64,000 nt of DNA from JAFDYH01 sp049840875 (lineage in GTDB: Bacteria > Bacteroidota > Bacteroidia > Chitinophagales > Chitinophagaceae). A model generated the notes under the pieces. That model was given only the letters and a program-made list of their open reading frames with translations. It made no database searches and was not told where the DNA came from. The stretch covers positions 434,001 to 498,000 of the forward strand of contig JASGJE010000007.1 of assembly GCA_049840875.1 (NCBI GenBank), written 5' to 3'. Each line of letters starts with the position of its first letter. Within the stretch, counting starts at the first letter, position 1. The position numbers and the translations under genes were made by a program. Positions 34,801 through 43,330 of this stretch are shown here, piece after piece.

Positions 34801-35196
34801 ACACGATTTTTTACAGATAAGGATGGTGAGCAGTACCTGTTAAAGCTCAGTCAGCATCCCGGCGAAAAGATGCAGCTATTTGCAACAAATTATCTCGAAC
34901 GGTTTGCCGCCGGAAATGTAGAAAGAATTGAGGGTCTTACCTTTTATTTCCGCTCGGTTCTTTCAAGGGTAAATAAAGCAAGAACGGCAAAGAACCGGGT
35001 GTTTCAGTTTTTACTAAAAGAAGGAAAGCAATCTGAAATAATGGCAACAATCATTGCGAAAATAATCACTGACATTTCAGCAACTGTCTCCATTGAAGAT
35101 AAAGCAAAATGTATCGAAATTATGTATGAGTTGAATAAGATTTATAAACTCGAAATGCCGATGATTGTTCATGCTATAGAGGAGAGAAATTATTAG
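31855..35196 (+). CDS. WGR-domain HEAT-repeat protein (retron-associated)
   Basis: The 1113-residue protein begins with a WGR domain at residues 1-80: VYEIDLCDTGNGLYVVNFRYGRRG is the WGR core seen in PARPs and MolR/YehI-like proteins, where it binds nucleic-acid ends. Residues 130-260 and 530-1100 are helical repeats of HEAT/ARM type (QQYAAAWSLGRIGNENAAPLL). A Pro/Gln/Ser-rich linker lies near residues 460-520. It is followed after 45 bp by the SWIM protein gene and then by the retron RNA and RT on the same strand. It is the likely effector or sensor subunit of the retron. It has no recognisable catalytic site. Confidence 0.85.
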   Translation: MRLVRQVSLFFKEGNSDKVYEIDLCDTGNGLYVVNFRYGRRGTVLKEGTKTENAVSLQKAEDIFNSLEEEKRSKGYHTSDESFTPTTAPSGSGVPITVTIPQINFNDLLPGRVKAILKRLQLATEGKENTAKLPWKTSRIVWLAGIIKLDTASPFIIHLANKGDLIQQYAAAWSLGRIGNENAAPLLQSWFRSSTNNNLKRIAGESLLLILKNEERQKHLQHYLNSLPEPLKQAVLSNDEEQLNTLLKERVINQVQPHYSLLEDLYAVVTEYKWVKQPLKSILLQVPLKPNYFRHIRHIYKHAELRDDFEMLGMLSCKFEREQEMFRRKSNEAYNDKIYISHLQESVSPKSELGKKTSRIAYSNRTRQYLRKRTLRDLNNFGKFEDLNYVRLATGLLLSYDNDRDFAKPFATSYYEYRNGRYQQLQKQFPANAHAVYLNQILFGNAANMRLQSDNLWAYIDKDEPVKPAKQSNQPQNPSQSSGGFLKRVLSLFGKKKEEPVLPPSSQDSVIRQPVAAKAPAQKNDAPYIQLWNQLPQAYIQLLVHGRMNEIHQFALTNLQHHPDHNAIKEKIDPGVIELLLTSLFDIPADFGYNIALEKYNPLQPDTGLVKALLYSRLQKARNTAKNWVTEKPELFFQDSEWVCSMLFCPHAEVRNWVSEKMNEQIYSPTQAELICGRVIAAALAETKNNESINQIIEEAGAIIIKLFSTQVEAINTGITGELIKRPVTSSQVLGLKILLLKKGKLNYNDISNDVFISLLNNVNQPVREKCFELLNELSTDELLKRQELVINCCVATYHDVRINICKIVKRMGDADEKFGTDAVNYLAPYLMRKEMIEGMQKDVSEVLRNELIGFINNADKEMVLRLVYSQYVPTQEFGVAILEKYIDPSTFTIRQIIALGNHETLSVREWCWKYFSGNVSRIKFEREEAIRLLDAKWDDTREYAKSFFRNNFSENDWSPETLVGIADSVRPDIEAYGRELITRFFTDKDGEQYLLKLSQHPGEKMQLFATNYLERFAAGNVERIEGLTFYFRSVLSRVNKARTAKNRVFQFLLKEGKQSEIMATIIAKIITDISATVSIEDKAKCIEIMYELNKIYKLEMPMIVHAIEERNY

Positions 35197-35241
35197 TAAA
35201 ATCATTCCAATGCAAAAAAGCAACAAATAATCTTTGTAAAC

Positions 35242-36885
35242 ATGCTATTTAACTACCGATACGGCGGCAATACTTCAGTGACAAGCAATGCACACATGAC
35301 GGGTCTGTCATTTGCGCCGGATACATTGAGGGAAAGTACATTCTTCATTGGTAAGCTTCACAGAAAAATTGCGTTCCGCGAGGCAATATCTGCATTGCAC
35401 GATGTAGTAGTATCTGATCTTCGTTTTAAACCAAAAGATAAAACGGCATATAAAGAATGGGCGGCACAACAAGAGTCGGTATGGTTGGCCGAATACATGA
35501 ATAATTACGATGCAGCAGCGGCAGATGTGAGAATGAAAGCTGTAAAAGAAGAATTGACAGATTTACGCGTAAAAAAAGATAAACTACTGGAGCCATTTTA
35601 TAAAGCAAGAAGCAAATACTTTAATTATCTCTATCACAAAGACCGTGATGCATGGATAGTGCTGGACCCTGTAATCAGTATTCACCCCGATGAAATTTTC
35701 TTCGAGTGTTTCAGCCAGGATGAATCCACTTATGGAAAACTTGGAGCAAACTATAATGTATTCAAAGAAGTAAATGATTTTAAATGCGGCACCACCAATA
35801 TTGATTACTCAGCCGATTTATACAATGAGTTTCAAAAAATAAGAGATTACAAGGAAACGGATTTTAAAGTAGACCCGAGTGGGTTTGAAATCAAAACCAC
35901 CCGGGAAGATTTATACAAAGAGGTAAAGATTGATCTACCAGAAAGTTGGGTAAGAGGTTTTCTCCAGGTCGGTTCAGCAATGACATTACCTGCAACAACC
36001 TTCGACCTTCATCCAATGGACATCTATAATTTTTGTTTGTGGCTGCGTAGGTTCAAAGAAAAGAAAGGCCCACGCTATATAAACTATATTTTAGAACCTG
36101 GACAGCCAGTGAAAGTGAGGTTTGAACCATGGGGCAAAGAAATTATTTGTAGCCGCTCAGTCTTCACCGGTAGTCATAAACAAGAGATAAAAATCTGGGG
36201 GCGCCGCCGCTTGTTGATACTTGAACGATTGATTCCAGTGGCCAGTAAATTCACTGTTCATTTGTTAGGAAATGGTATGCCATCGTTTTATGTTGCCGAC
36301 CTTGGTGATATGAATTTCACTTTAGGATTATCCGGGTGGACAGCAAACGATTGGTCGCGTGCCGGAAATTTTGATTTAATGGCACCAAGAGCAAATGTTG
36401 AAGATGGAGTAAAACAAAAAGTTTTCGAAGCCATGCATAAAGTATGGTTTGCGGAAGCATCCCATTTAGCCAATCAATTACAATTAAATACTGCAGAAGT
36501 TGCGGGTGCATTGAGCGCATACACACAGGCAGGTCGGGTGATGTATGATATCAATAAAGGCGTATATCGTTTACGTGAACTATCAAGAGAACCATTACCA
36601 ATGGATAAACTTCGCTTCGCAAACGAGCGGGAACAAATGGCTGGTGAATTATTGAAATCGACTACGCCAAAGATTAAAGCCGAACAAATTATTGGCGCTG
36701 GTTTGAAGTTGACAGCATCCATTAAATCGGGTAAGCGAACTTATAATCCTGAGCTATTGATAGACGATGATGAAAGAATAAAAACAGGCAATTGTGATTG
36801 CAGTTTTTATATAGAAAACAAATTGCATAAAGGGCCTTGTGAGCATATGCTTGCGATGCGATTATTTTATAACAATAAAAAATAG
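35242..36885 (+). CDS. SWIM zinc-finger protein (retron-associated)
   Basis: The 547-residue protein ends with a SWIM zinc finger: CDCSFYIENKLHKGPCEH near residues 514-531 has the CxC...CxH ligands. The middle region contains LPESWVRGFLQVGSAMTLPATTFDL and GRRRLLILERLIPVA, as in SWIM proteins of the YehQ type that pair with WGR proteins. SWIM domains bind DNA or proteins. The retron RNA gene begins 65 bp after its stop. I take it as the second accessory protein of the retron. Confidence 0.82.
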   Translation: MLFNYRYGGNTSVTSNAHMTGLSFAPDTLRESTFFIGKLHRKIAFREAISALHDVVVSDLRFKPKDKTAYKEWAAQQESVWLAEYMNNYDAAAADVRMKAVKEELTDLRVKKDKLLEPFYKARSKYFNYLYHKDRDAWIVLDPVISIHPDEIFFECFSQDESTYGKLGANYNVFKEVNDFKCGTTNIDYSADLYNEFQKIRDYKETDFKVDPSGFEIKTTREDLYKEVKIDLPESWVRGFLQVGSAMTLPATTFDLHPMDIYNFCLWLRRFKEKKGPRYINYILEPGQPVKVRFEPWGKEIICSRSVFTGSHKQEIKIWGRRRLLILERLIPVASKFTVHLLGNGMPSFYVADLGDMNFTLGLSGWTANDWSRAGNFDLMAPRANVEDGVKQKVFEAMHKVWFAEASHLANQLQLNTAEVAGALSAYTQAGRVMYDINKGVYRLRELSREPLPMDKLRFANEREQMAGELLKSTTPKIKAEQIIGAGLKLTASIKSGKRTYNPELLIDDDERIKTGNCDCSFYIENKLHKGPCEHMLAMRLFYNNKK

Positions 36886-36950
36886 AAGAAAATATTTTTG
36901 CTGATAGATAACGAATAACTATTTTCAAACTCTGTAGAAAAACAGTTCTT

Positions 36951-37188
36951 TAACAAGAGGGTAACAGGTTGCACCTTGCTTCCGAAAGGAAAGAACGATG
37001 TATCGTCGTTCGGGAAAAGTGATTGTATATGCATCACTACATGTAATCTTTACTATGGCCATGGGCTACCAGTGTGTTTTTAACAGTACTGGCCCCATGT
37101 GCCTCAAAAACACACTGGTAGCCCATGGCCTGGAGTTGATTAATATAGTCCCAGGCCAGCACGAAGGTTAATACCTTCCCTCTTGTTA
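36951..37188 (+). ncRNA. Retron msr-msd RNA
   Basis: The ends are an 11-bp inverted pair: a1 TAACAAGAGGG at 36951-36961 and a2 CCCTCTTGTTA at 37178-37188, the stem that every retron RNA needs. The msr part after a1 holds small hairpins TTCC-GAAA-GGAA, GAACGA/TCGTTC and GATT.../AATC. The msd part holds a perfect 25-bp stem (37057-37081 with 37106-37130) around a 24-base loop, the reverse-transcribed hairpin. A second hairpin GGCCTGG/CCAGGCC (37127-37157) would compete with the stem base. The priming guanosine is expected just after a1. The RT gene starts 139 bp downstream. Confidence 0.92.
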
Positions 37189-37252
37189 TGAATTGTTTTT
37201 TGAAAATGATTTTAGGAAACCGGCGACTTGGCTACTATAATCTTCCGGTGCG

Positions 37253-37267
37253 TCCGCCTAAGGCGGA
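37253..37267. repeat. Dispersed 15-bp palindrome
   Basis: TCCGCCT-A-AGGCGGA lies between the retron RNA and the RT gene. The same palindrome with a different centre base is found at 28892-28906 inside tRNA-like element A. Confidence 0.7.
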
Positions 37268-37326
37268 TTATCGTTCTGTTCGCTATTCAGCATTAATACA
37301 ACTTTAAAAATTGAATTGTAGCAACA

Positions 37327-38835
37327 ATGGATAGCAGAAATACCAGGCAAGAGATATACGATAAAATCAGGCAATCCTCGAAAGACGAATATGTATTGGA
37401 AGAAATGAAGCGGCTTGGCTTCTGGGCCAAGTCCGATGCTACACCTTCATTGCCGGAAGAAATGATAAAGAAAGAAGGTGATTTGCAGAGAGAGTTAAAT
37501 ACTTTAATACAGGAAAAACAGCGATATAACAACAGGGAAGAAGTATTGAAAGATATGCGTCGCAAACGCATGGAAGCAGCGAAAGAAAAAAGAAAGCTTA
37601 CAAAAGAGAAAAGAGAACAGGAGAAAGCCAAAAAAACGGCAGCCTGGTTGGTAACAAGAGAAAAAGATATTTTCTACCTCGGTGAAGGTGTTTCAGAAGG
37701 ATTAAACAATGATGAAGGAAATCATGAACTATTACGGGCGAAAGGATTGCCGGTATTTGATTCGGTGGAAGATTTAGCAAAAGCCACCAATCTGAGCATA
37801 GCGGAAATAAAATTTTTAAGCTTTCACCGGAAAGTAGCAACGACATCTCACTATATACGATTTTCTGTTCCAAAGAAAAGCGGAGGTCGTCGGGTTATAT
37901 CCGCTCCGATGCCAAAATTGAAAACATTACAATATTGGATACTGGAAAACATTTTGAATAAAGTTCCGGTGCATGCTGCAGCCAATGGTTTTGTTACTAC
38001 GAAATCCATATTATCAAATGCATCACATCATATCGGTAAAGAAGTTGTCATTAATGTTGATTTTAAAGATTTTTTTCCGACTATAAATTATAAGAGGGTA
38101 AAAGGAATATTTGTAAAACTTGGTTATTCAGAAAAGATTGCTACAGTTCTTGCATTGGTTTGCACTGAACCAGAAAGAGAAGAAGCCACGTTGGATGGAA
38201 AAAAATATTTTGTCGCAACTAATAAAAGAACGTTACCGCAAGGTGCGCCAACAAGTCCGGCTATTACTAACATCATTTGTTACAAACTCGATTGCCGGTT
38301 CAAAGGAATGGCAGATAAACTGCAATTCTCTTATACACGTTATGCAGATGACTTAAGTTTCTCATCTGACGGAAACGTGTTGACAAAAAGAATACAACAA
38401 CTGTTATGGCGTACTAAAAAAATAATTGCCGATGAAGGATTTACTATCCATCCAAAAAAAGTAAAGGTAATGCGGAAAGGCGCCAGGCAGGAAGTAACAG
38501 GAATTGTTGTAAATAAAAAACCCGGGATTAACCGGGAAACGCTTCATCGTTTTCGTGCTTTGCTACAGCAAATAGCAAAGAATGGTATTGAGGGAAAAAA
38601 ATGGAAAGGCGGTAACACTATTGATGAGATAATTGGATATGCAAATTTCGTTGCGCAGGTAAAACCTGCTTTGGGTAATAAGTTTAAAGCACAATTACAA
38701 ACTATTTTGTCTCAACCAGGAATTCATCAAAGGGTAAAACGGACTATACTACCCTCAGTAAAAAATACAAACCCACCAACCAATAAAAACTCACAGGACA
38801 AAAAAGATGGAAAAGATTGGTGGGATGTATTATAG
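37327..38835 (+). CDS. Retron reverse transcriptase
   Basis: The 502-residue protein has an RT domain from about residue 170 to 450. The retron-specific NAxxH motif is N231-A-S-H-H235 just before INVDFKDFF, the catalytic YADD lies at residues 339-342, and VTG of region Y at residues 390-392. LPQGAPTSPAI is RT motif 4. The first 150 residues are an extension not seen in short retron RTs, with a very basic coiled coil near residues 45-115. It makes branched RNA-DNA from the msr-msd RNA encoded just upstream. The WGR and SWIM genes complete the unit. Confidence 0.93.
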   Translation: MDSRNTRQEIYDKIRQSSKDEYVLEEMKRLGFWAKSDATPSLPEEMIKKEGDLQRELNTLIQEKQRYNNREEVLKDMRRKRMEAAKEKRKLTKEKREQEKAKKTAAWLVTREKDIFYLGEGVSEGLNNDEGNHELLRAKGLPVFDSVEDLAKATNLSIAEIKFLSFHRKVATTSHYIRFSVPKKSGGRRVISAPMPKLKTLQYWILENILNKVPVHAAANGFVTTKSILSNASHHIGKEVVINVDFKDFFPTINYKRVKGIFVKLGYSEKIATVLALVCTEPEREEATLDGKKYFVATNKRTLPQGAPTSPAITNIICYKLDCRFKGMADKLQFSYTRYADDLSFSSDGNVLTKRIQQLLWRTKKIIADEGFTIHPKKVKVMRKGARQEVTGIVVNKKPGINRETLHRFRALLQQIAKNGIEGKKWKGGNTIDEIIGYANFVAQVKPALGNKFKAQLQTILSQPGIHQRVKRTILPSVKNTNPPTNKNSQDKKDGKDWWDVL

Positions 38836-38849
38836 TATTATTGTTCTTT

Positions 38850-41800
38850 TCACCATTTTATTTCTGCTATTTCAACCATACCTTGTTGATGATCCATTAT
38901 CAGTGTTTGCGTGCTGACGGATTGATCAGGCTTTCCAAAATTTTTATAAATCGTCAGTTTTACAAAAGAAGGCACTTGTTCTTTTTGATATCGGTCGCCG
39001 TAGTAGTTCACTTTGATTGAATATTTTCCCTTTTCAGCATTTTTTATTTCATATTCCTCCGGCCCGTATCCTTGTGTAAAGTCTTCTGATAATCGGCCAC
39101 CTGATTTTGTAAACCGATTGCTATAATAGCATGTTTCTCCATTTGGTTCGGTAACGTGTAAATCAATGTCTGTTTCATCTTTGTTCCAATCTACCACAAT
39201 ACGCAAGTCGACCGGCAGCGGCCGGATAATTGCAGCATTGATTTTAGAAAGGTTAATATTTTGTTTGTTACGATTAATAATAGCGTTCATTTCATTTAGC
39301 AACATAGATTTCAATCCGCGATACCGGTTTTCATATTGAAACCAATTTTTAGTAAGGCTGTTATACAATACATTGACAGCCTCCTGGTGCTGATTATTAT
39401 TTTCATAGGCAAGTGCGAGATCCCGATACGACTGCGGTTCTTCTTCTTTTATCGCTAAAACTTGCTTATACACTTCAATAGCTTTATCATACATTCCCCA
39501 ATTTTCCAATACATAGGCCATACCTCTTAATAATTGATGGTTTTCTGCATTCAGCTCGGCAAGATTACTCAATACTCTCAAAGCATTTTCTTTATGTCCT
39601 GCTTCAAAGAGCAGCTGTGCCGCATCAAAATAAAAAGATGGTTGTTTGCCCAAGCTATCTTTCATAGCAAGATAACGCTCATATAATTTGTCCTTATCCA
39701 CCTCATTAAGCTCATCAACGTAATCAACATCCGGCAGGTCTTTGTATTTTACCACGTCATTTTTTTGTTGGCTAATGTTCCTTGATGGCTGTTTACTCGT
39801 TATAACTATGGCGCCGTTTGCAGCCCTACTTCCGTATAAGATAGACGCTTGTATGTCTTTATAAACTAAAATGTTTTCAATGTTTGTTGTGCTTAACGAG
39901 GCTATTGTTTGTGCATCTACAGGAATGCCATCAAGAACATATAGTGGCTCGCGGTCAGCGCCTAAAGTGTTTGCTCCACGTATGTATATTCTTGCAACAT
40001 CACCAGCGATAGAATTATTTTGTACCACACTCACTCCAGTTACTCTTCCTTGGAGCGCCTGCGCCACGGAGGTAGAATAGTTCAATTCATTTGAATTTAT
40101 TACAGCTACCGAACCTGTTAAATTTCTTCTACGTTGCACACTATAACCAACTATTACCACTTCATTTAGCGCTGCACTGTTTGTTTTAAACACATCATTA
40201 AATGCTTTTTGTTTTTCGTCTTCGTTTTGTGTTTTATCAACGTTTTGTTTGGTAGTTCCTTTAATACCGTCACTGTAAATTTGATTTACTTTTTTTAAAT
40301 CAAGCAGCGGTTCATCTTTTTGCCACCATTTGATCCTCTCGTTAAAAAGTGAAACCGATTTTTCAAGATTGTTGATAATTTCATTTGCTTCTGCTTCCTC
40401 TTTTTCTCTTTTTCTTCTATTTACTTCATCATACATTTTCTTATACTCATCTTGCAGTTCTGCCGGAGGTTCTATTGCATAGTCTATGTAATCCATAAGG
40501 TTGTCCAGAACAATAAATGATGTTGTTTTCGAAACTATTTTGTGTGCTGTTGCAAACTGCTTCATCGTCTCATCGTTGTGCATGCTACGTAACCGATAAT
40601 AATCACTCAATACGTTGATATCTTTTATAGACACATTAATAGTTTTACTATCGAAATCGATTGTATCCAGGTTTGTTATTCTTCCGTTGTCTCCATATTT
40701 AAGTATAAGCGCTTCAGCGTCGCGTTTCACTTCGCCTGAAATAGTCAGCCACCCAGTAAAATCTAATGGTAGCTTCATACCAGAAACGTCCTTATTATCT
40801 TTGGTAGCAAGACCAAGTAGTTTTTTTTGGGGCTTATTAAATTCTGCGATTGCAACTGACAACTCAGAATTAAAAAGATCAACATAACGGCCACCACTTT
40901 TAGTTGCTATTTCCTTTAGAAAAGCCTGGTTGGAAACAGGTGATGAGTTGATACAATAGATTGGTTTACCGTTAAGTTTTATTGATCTGTCCCCAAAATT
41001 ATTCATGCCATCACTGAATAGAAGGAAGGCATCTGCATCAAATTCTGAGCAATCAATACTTGCTATTCGTGTGCCACCATCAAACTGTTGGCCTTGTAAA
41101 AAACGACGCACTGCATTCATTATTGATTTTCCATGAAAAGCCTGTGAGCCATTTATTGTATTACTGAATGAAACAATTGTAAGGTGTTCTAACTTATTCT
41201 GCCGGATAAAATTTTCAAGAAATTCAATATCCTTTTTTGTATTTCTTTTTTCTGAAGAAGATGATACGTCCCAAAATACTGTGGCCGATGAATATAACTT
41301 GCCAGCGACAGGCGTTACCAAAGGTTTCGTATGAACAGCAAACAATGCAGAGCTGTCAGTATGTTGTTGCCAAGCAATTTTATTTTCACCTGGAAGCGGG
41401 ATATAAAATGCAAGCGCTGTTTTTAACCGCACATTTTTATCCTTGTATTGTAATAAATAATTCTTATCAGTAAATAAGAAAGTCGATTTCTTCAAAATGC
41501 CACTCCCTTCCGTTACCGGCGCAAGTGTGCCCTTATAATTTATTGCAACTGAAAACTGCCTGACTAAATACGGAATATCCAACGGAAGCGAATAAAATAA
41601 AGAATCACCTTTGGATGTTAGCAATTCTTCGATTGCAATTTTGATTTTTCGTGTGCCATTCGCAGGCATCGGATAGACTCTTACTTTATAATTATTATCT
41701 GTTGTCATTTCCAAAAGTCCAGGGTCGATGCGACGGCGGATCGTATTCTCGTAAGCTACCCGTCCTTGTTGTTTATCAGTTATTACACCTTCCCGCATAT

Positions 41801-42056
41801 GACCATTAATATCCAATGCGAAACCTGTAACAACCTGGCCATCGTTGAGTGAAAAATTATACTCACCGTCCAATATTTTATTATTAGGGTTAAATAACTC
41901 AATATCGAGAATGGTAGAAGCTTTAAATAAATCGGAACTGACATCAACAGAAAGGGATTTAATCTCAATCGGCAAATCTGTTACCTGTGCAGAAATGTTT
42001 GCAGAAAAGCAGTGTAATGATATACTGATTATAACAGCGTAGTATATTTTTCGCAT
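38850..42056 (-). CDS. VIT-VWA-TonB plug-TPR-DUF2135 fusion protein
   Basis: The chosen start gives 1068 residues with a signal peptide MRKIYYAVIISISLHCFSAN. Domains in order: a VIT domain (about 30-160), a von Willebrand A domain (about 255-370, WDVSSSS in place of DxSxS), a charged coiled region, a SusC-type TonB plug with the NEVVIVGY and QALQGRVTGV motifs (about 628-762) but no beta-barrel, two or three TPRs (about 795-905) and a C-terminal DUF2135 domain (VVDWNKDETDIDLHV onwards). Location is probably periplasmic or outer-membrane facing. A longer frame starts at 42086. It converges on the retron RT gene with a 14-bp gap. Confidence 0.85.
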   Translation of the reverse strand: MRKIYYAVIISISLHCFSANISAQVTDLPIEIKSLSVDVSSDLFKASTILDIELFNPNNKILDGEYNFSLNDGQVVTGFALDINGHMREGVITDKQQGRVAYENTIRRRIDPGLLEMTTDNNYKVRVYPMPANGTRKIKIAIEELLTSKGDSLFYSLPLDIPYLVRQFSVAINYKGTLAPVTEGSGILKKSTFLFTDKNYLLQYKDKNVRLKTALAFYIPLPGENKIAWQQHTDSSALFAVHTKPLVTPVAGKLYSSATVFWDVSSSSEKRNTKKDIEFLENFIRQNKLEHLTIVSFSNTINGSQAFHGKSIMNAVRRFLQGQQFDGGTRIASIDCSEFDADAFLLFSDGMNNFGDRSIKLNGKPIYCINSSPVSNQAFLKEIATKSGGRYVDLFNSELSVAIAEFNKPQKKLLGLATKDNKDVSGMKLPLDFTGWLTISGEVKRDAEALILKYGDNGRITNLDTIDFDSKTINVSIKDINVLSDYYRLRSMHNDETMKQFATAHKIVSKTTSFIVLDNLMDYIDYAIEPPAELQDEYKKMYDEVNRRKREKEEAEANEIINNLEKSVSLFNERIKWWQKDEPLLDLKKVNQIYSDGIKGTTKQNVDKTQNEDEKQKAFNDVFKTNSAALNEVVIVGYSVQRRRNLTGSVAVINSNELNYSTSVAQALQGRVTGVSVVQNNSIAGDVARIYIRGANTLGADREPLYVLDGIPVDAQTIASLSTTNIENILVYKDIQASILYGSRAANGAIVITSKQPSRNISQQKNDVVKYKDLPDVDYVDELNEVDKDKLYERYLAMKDSLGKQPSFYFDAAQLLFEAGHKENALRVLSNLAELNAENHQLLRGMAYVLENWGMYDKAIEVYKQVLAIKEEEPQSYRDLALAYENNNQHQEAVNVLYNSLTKNWFQYENRYRGLKSMLLNEMNAIINRNKQNINLSKINAAIIRPLPVDLRIVVDWNKDETDIDLHVTEPNGETCYYSNRFTKSGGRLSEDFTQGYGPEEYEIKNAEKGKYSIKVNYYGDRYQKEQVPSFVKLTIYKNFGKPDQSVSTQTLIMDHQQGMVEIAEIKW

Positions 42057-42160
42057 AAGCCAGTTTTTGACTGGATGCGTGATCATTTCGGATTACATAA
42101 AACGTTAAAGAAAAAATTTCTTCGTTATTAAATTTCAATCACTGAAAATATGGGAGACTA

Positions 42161-43288
42161 TTAAAACAACCTCCCCTGTTCTCCCGGTCTTCTGAAAATA
42201 CTTGTATCCAAGCTCCATTCTTCGGCATTCATTCCATACAGCTTTCCGTATTTTTTATATTGCTGCGCTACCATTTGCGCAATCGCTCCTTCACCGCGCA
42301 TACGAACACCCCATCTTGTATCATTTACTTTTCCATCATGACTTTGTTCTACCAGATGCCAGACTTTATCAGCCCGGTCAGGAAAGTTTTTATACAACCA
42401 ATCATGAAACAGGAACTTTATTGCGCCGTTAAGACGAATAAATGTGTAAGCAGTAAACGTTGCGCCATTATCTCTTGCTTCTTTCATGATGCGTTGCATC
42501 TCATGTTCATTCAACCCGGGAATCATCGGACCCATCATCACGCCCATGCGTACGCCAGCGCTGCTGAGTTCATTGATAACTTTTAGCTTTTGTTTCGCGG
42601 TTGTTGTCCGTGGCTCCATCGTACGTCGCAAATCCTCATTGAACGAAGTGATAGAAACCATTGCAGAAACCAATCGTTTCTTCGCCATTTCCTGCAACAC
42701 GTCTTTGTCCTTTAATATCCACGAGTTTTTTGTGAGAATACCGACAGGCTGATTGAATTCATTGCATACCTCCAGCATACCCCGTGTTAAACGGTACTTC
42801 TGTTCCGCAGGCTGATAACAATCGGTATTGCCACTTAACATCAGTGGGGCACAAACCCATTTCGGGTTCATCAAAAATTTTCTAAGCAGTTGCGGTGCGT
42901 TTTTCTTGACGATTATCTTTTGTTCAAAATCCAGCCCCGCGCTATATCCCCAATACTCATGCACATTGCGGGCATAGCAATAAATACACCCATGTTCACA
43001 ACCGGCGTAGGGATTCATGCTATAGCTCATGCCTACATCAGGACTATCTACATTATTTACAATCGTTTTTGATTCCTGCTCGATATACTGTGTCGGCACA
43101 TTACTTTCTTCCCAATCATCGATACCTTCTATATGTTCTCTTGTTCGCTCGTCTTTTAAAAAGCGATTTTTCGTATTGAATTGGGCTCCTCGGCCGATGA
43201 AATAAGCCCCCTCTTTAGGGGAGGCTTCCGAAGAGTCTCTCTTCTTCGGCGTTACTTTATAATGGTCTTGTTTTAGTTTGTCTGTCAT
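42161..43288 (-). CDS. SplB-like radical SAM protein (PA0069 family)
   Basis: The 375-residue protein has the radical SAM cluster motif CEHGCIYCYAR near residues 93-103 and the family pattern IGRGAQFNTKNRF before it, with RMGVMMGPMIPGLNEHE later. Members of this family resemble spore photoproduct lyase but their substrate is unknown. Residues 19-28 (SSEASPKEGA) are encoded by a G/C palindrome of the dispersed extragenic type, which seems to have inserted in frame near the N-terminus. Confidence 0.85.
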   Translation of the reverse strand: MTDKLKQDHYKVTPKKRDSSEASPKEGAYFIGRGAQFNTKNRFLKDERTREHIEGIDDWEESNVPTQYIEQESKTIVNNVDSPDVGMSYSMNPYAGCEHGCIYCYARNVHEYWGYSAGLDFEQKIIVKKNAPQLLRKFLMNPKWVCAPLMLSGNTDCYQPAEQKYRLTRGMLEVCNEFNQPVGILTKNSWILKDKDVLQEMAKKRLVSAMVSITSFNEDLRRTMEPRTTTAKQKLKVINELSSAGVRMGVMMGPMIPGLNEHEMQRIMKEARDNGATFTAYTFIRLNGAIKFLFHDWLYKNFPDRADKVWHLVEQSHDGKVNDTRWGVRMRGEGAIAQMVAQQYKKYGKLYGMNAEEWSLDTSIFRRPGEQGRLF

Positions 43289-43330
43289 AACAATCAGTTT
43301 TCGTACAGATAAAAACGAGCAATCAATAAA

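Noticed and set aside
35242..36885. SWIM protein as part of a MoxR-VWA system
   Set aside because: No MoxR ATPase or partner VWA gene is adjacent; the VIT-VWA gene lies on the other strand beyond the RT. The retron context fits better.
37057..37130. The 25-bp inverted repeat as ends of an insertion sequence
   Set aside because: Only 24 bases separate the arms and no transposase is present. The a1/a2 repeats and the RT gene next to it explain it as a retron msd.
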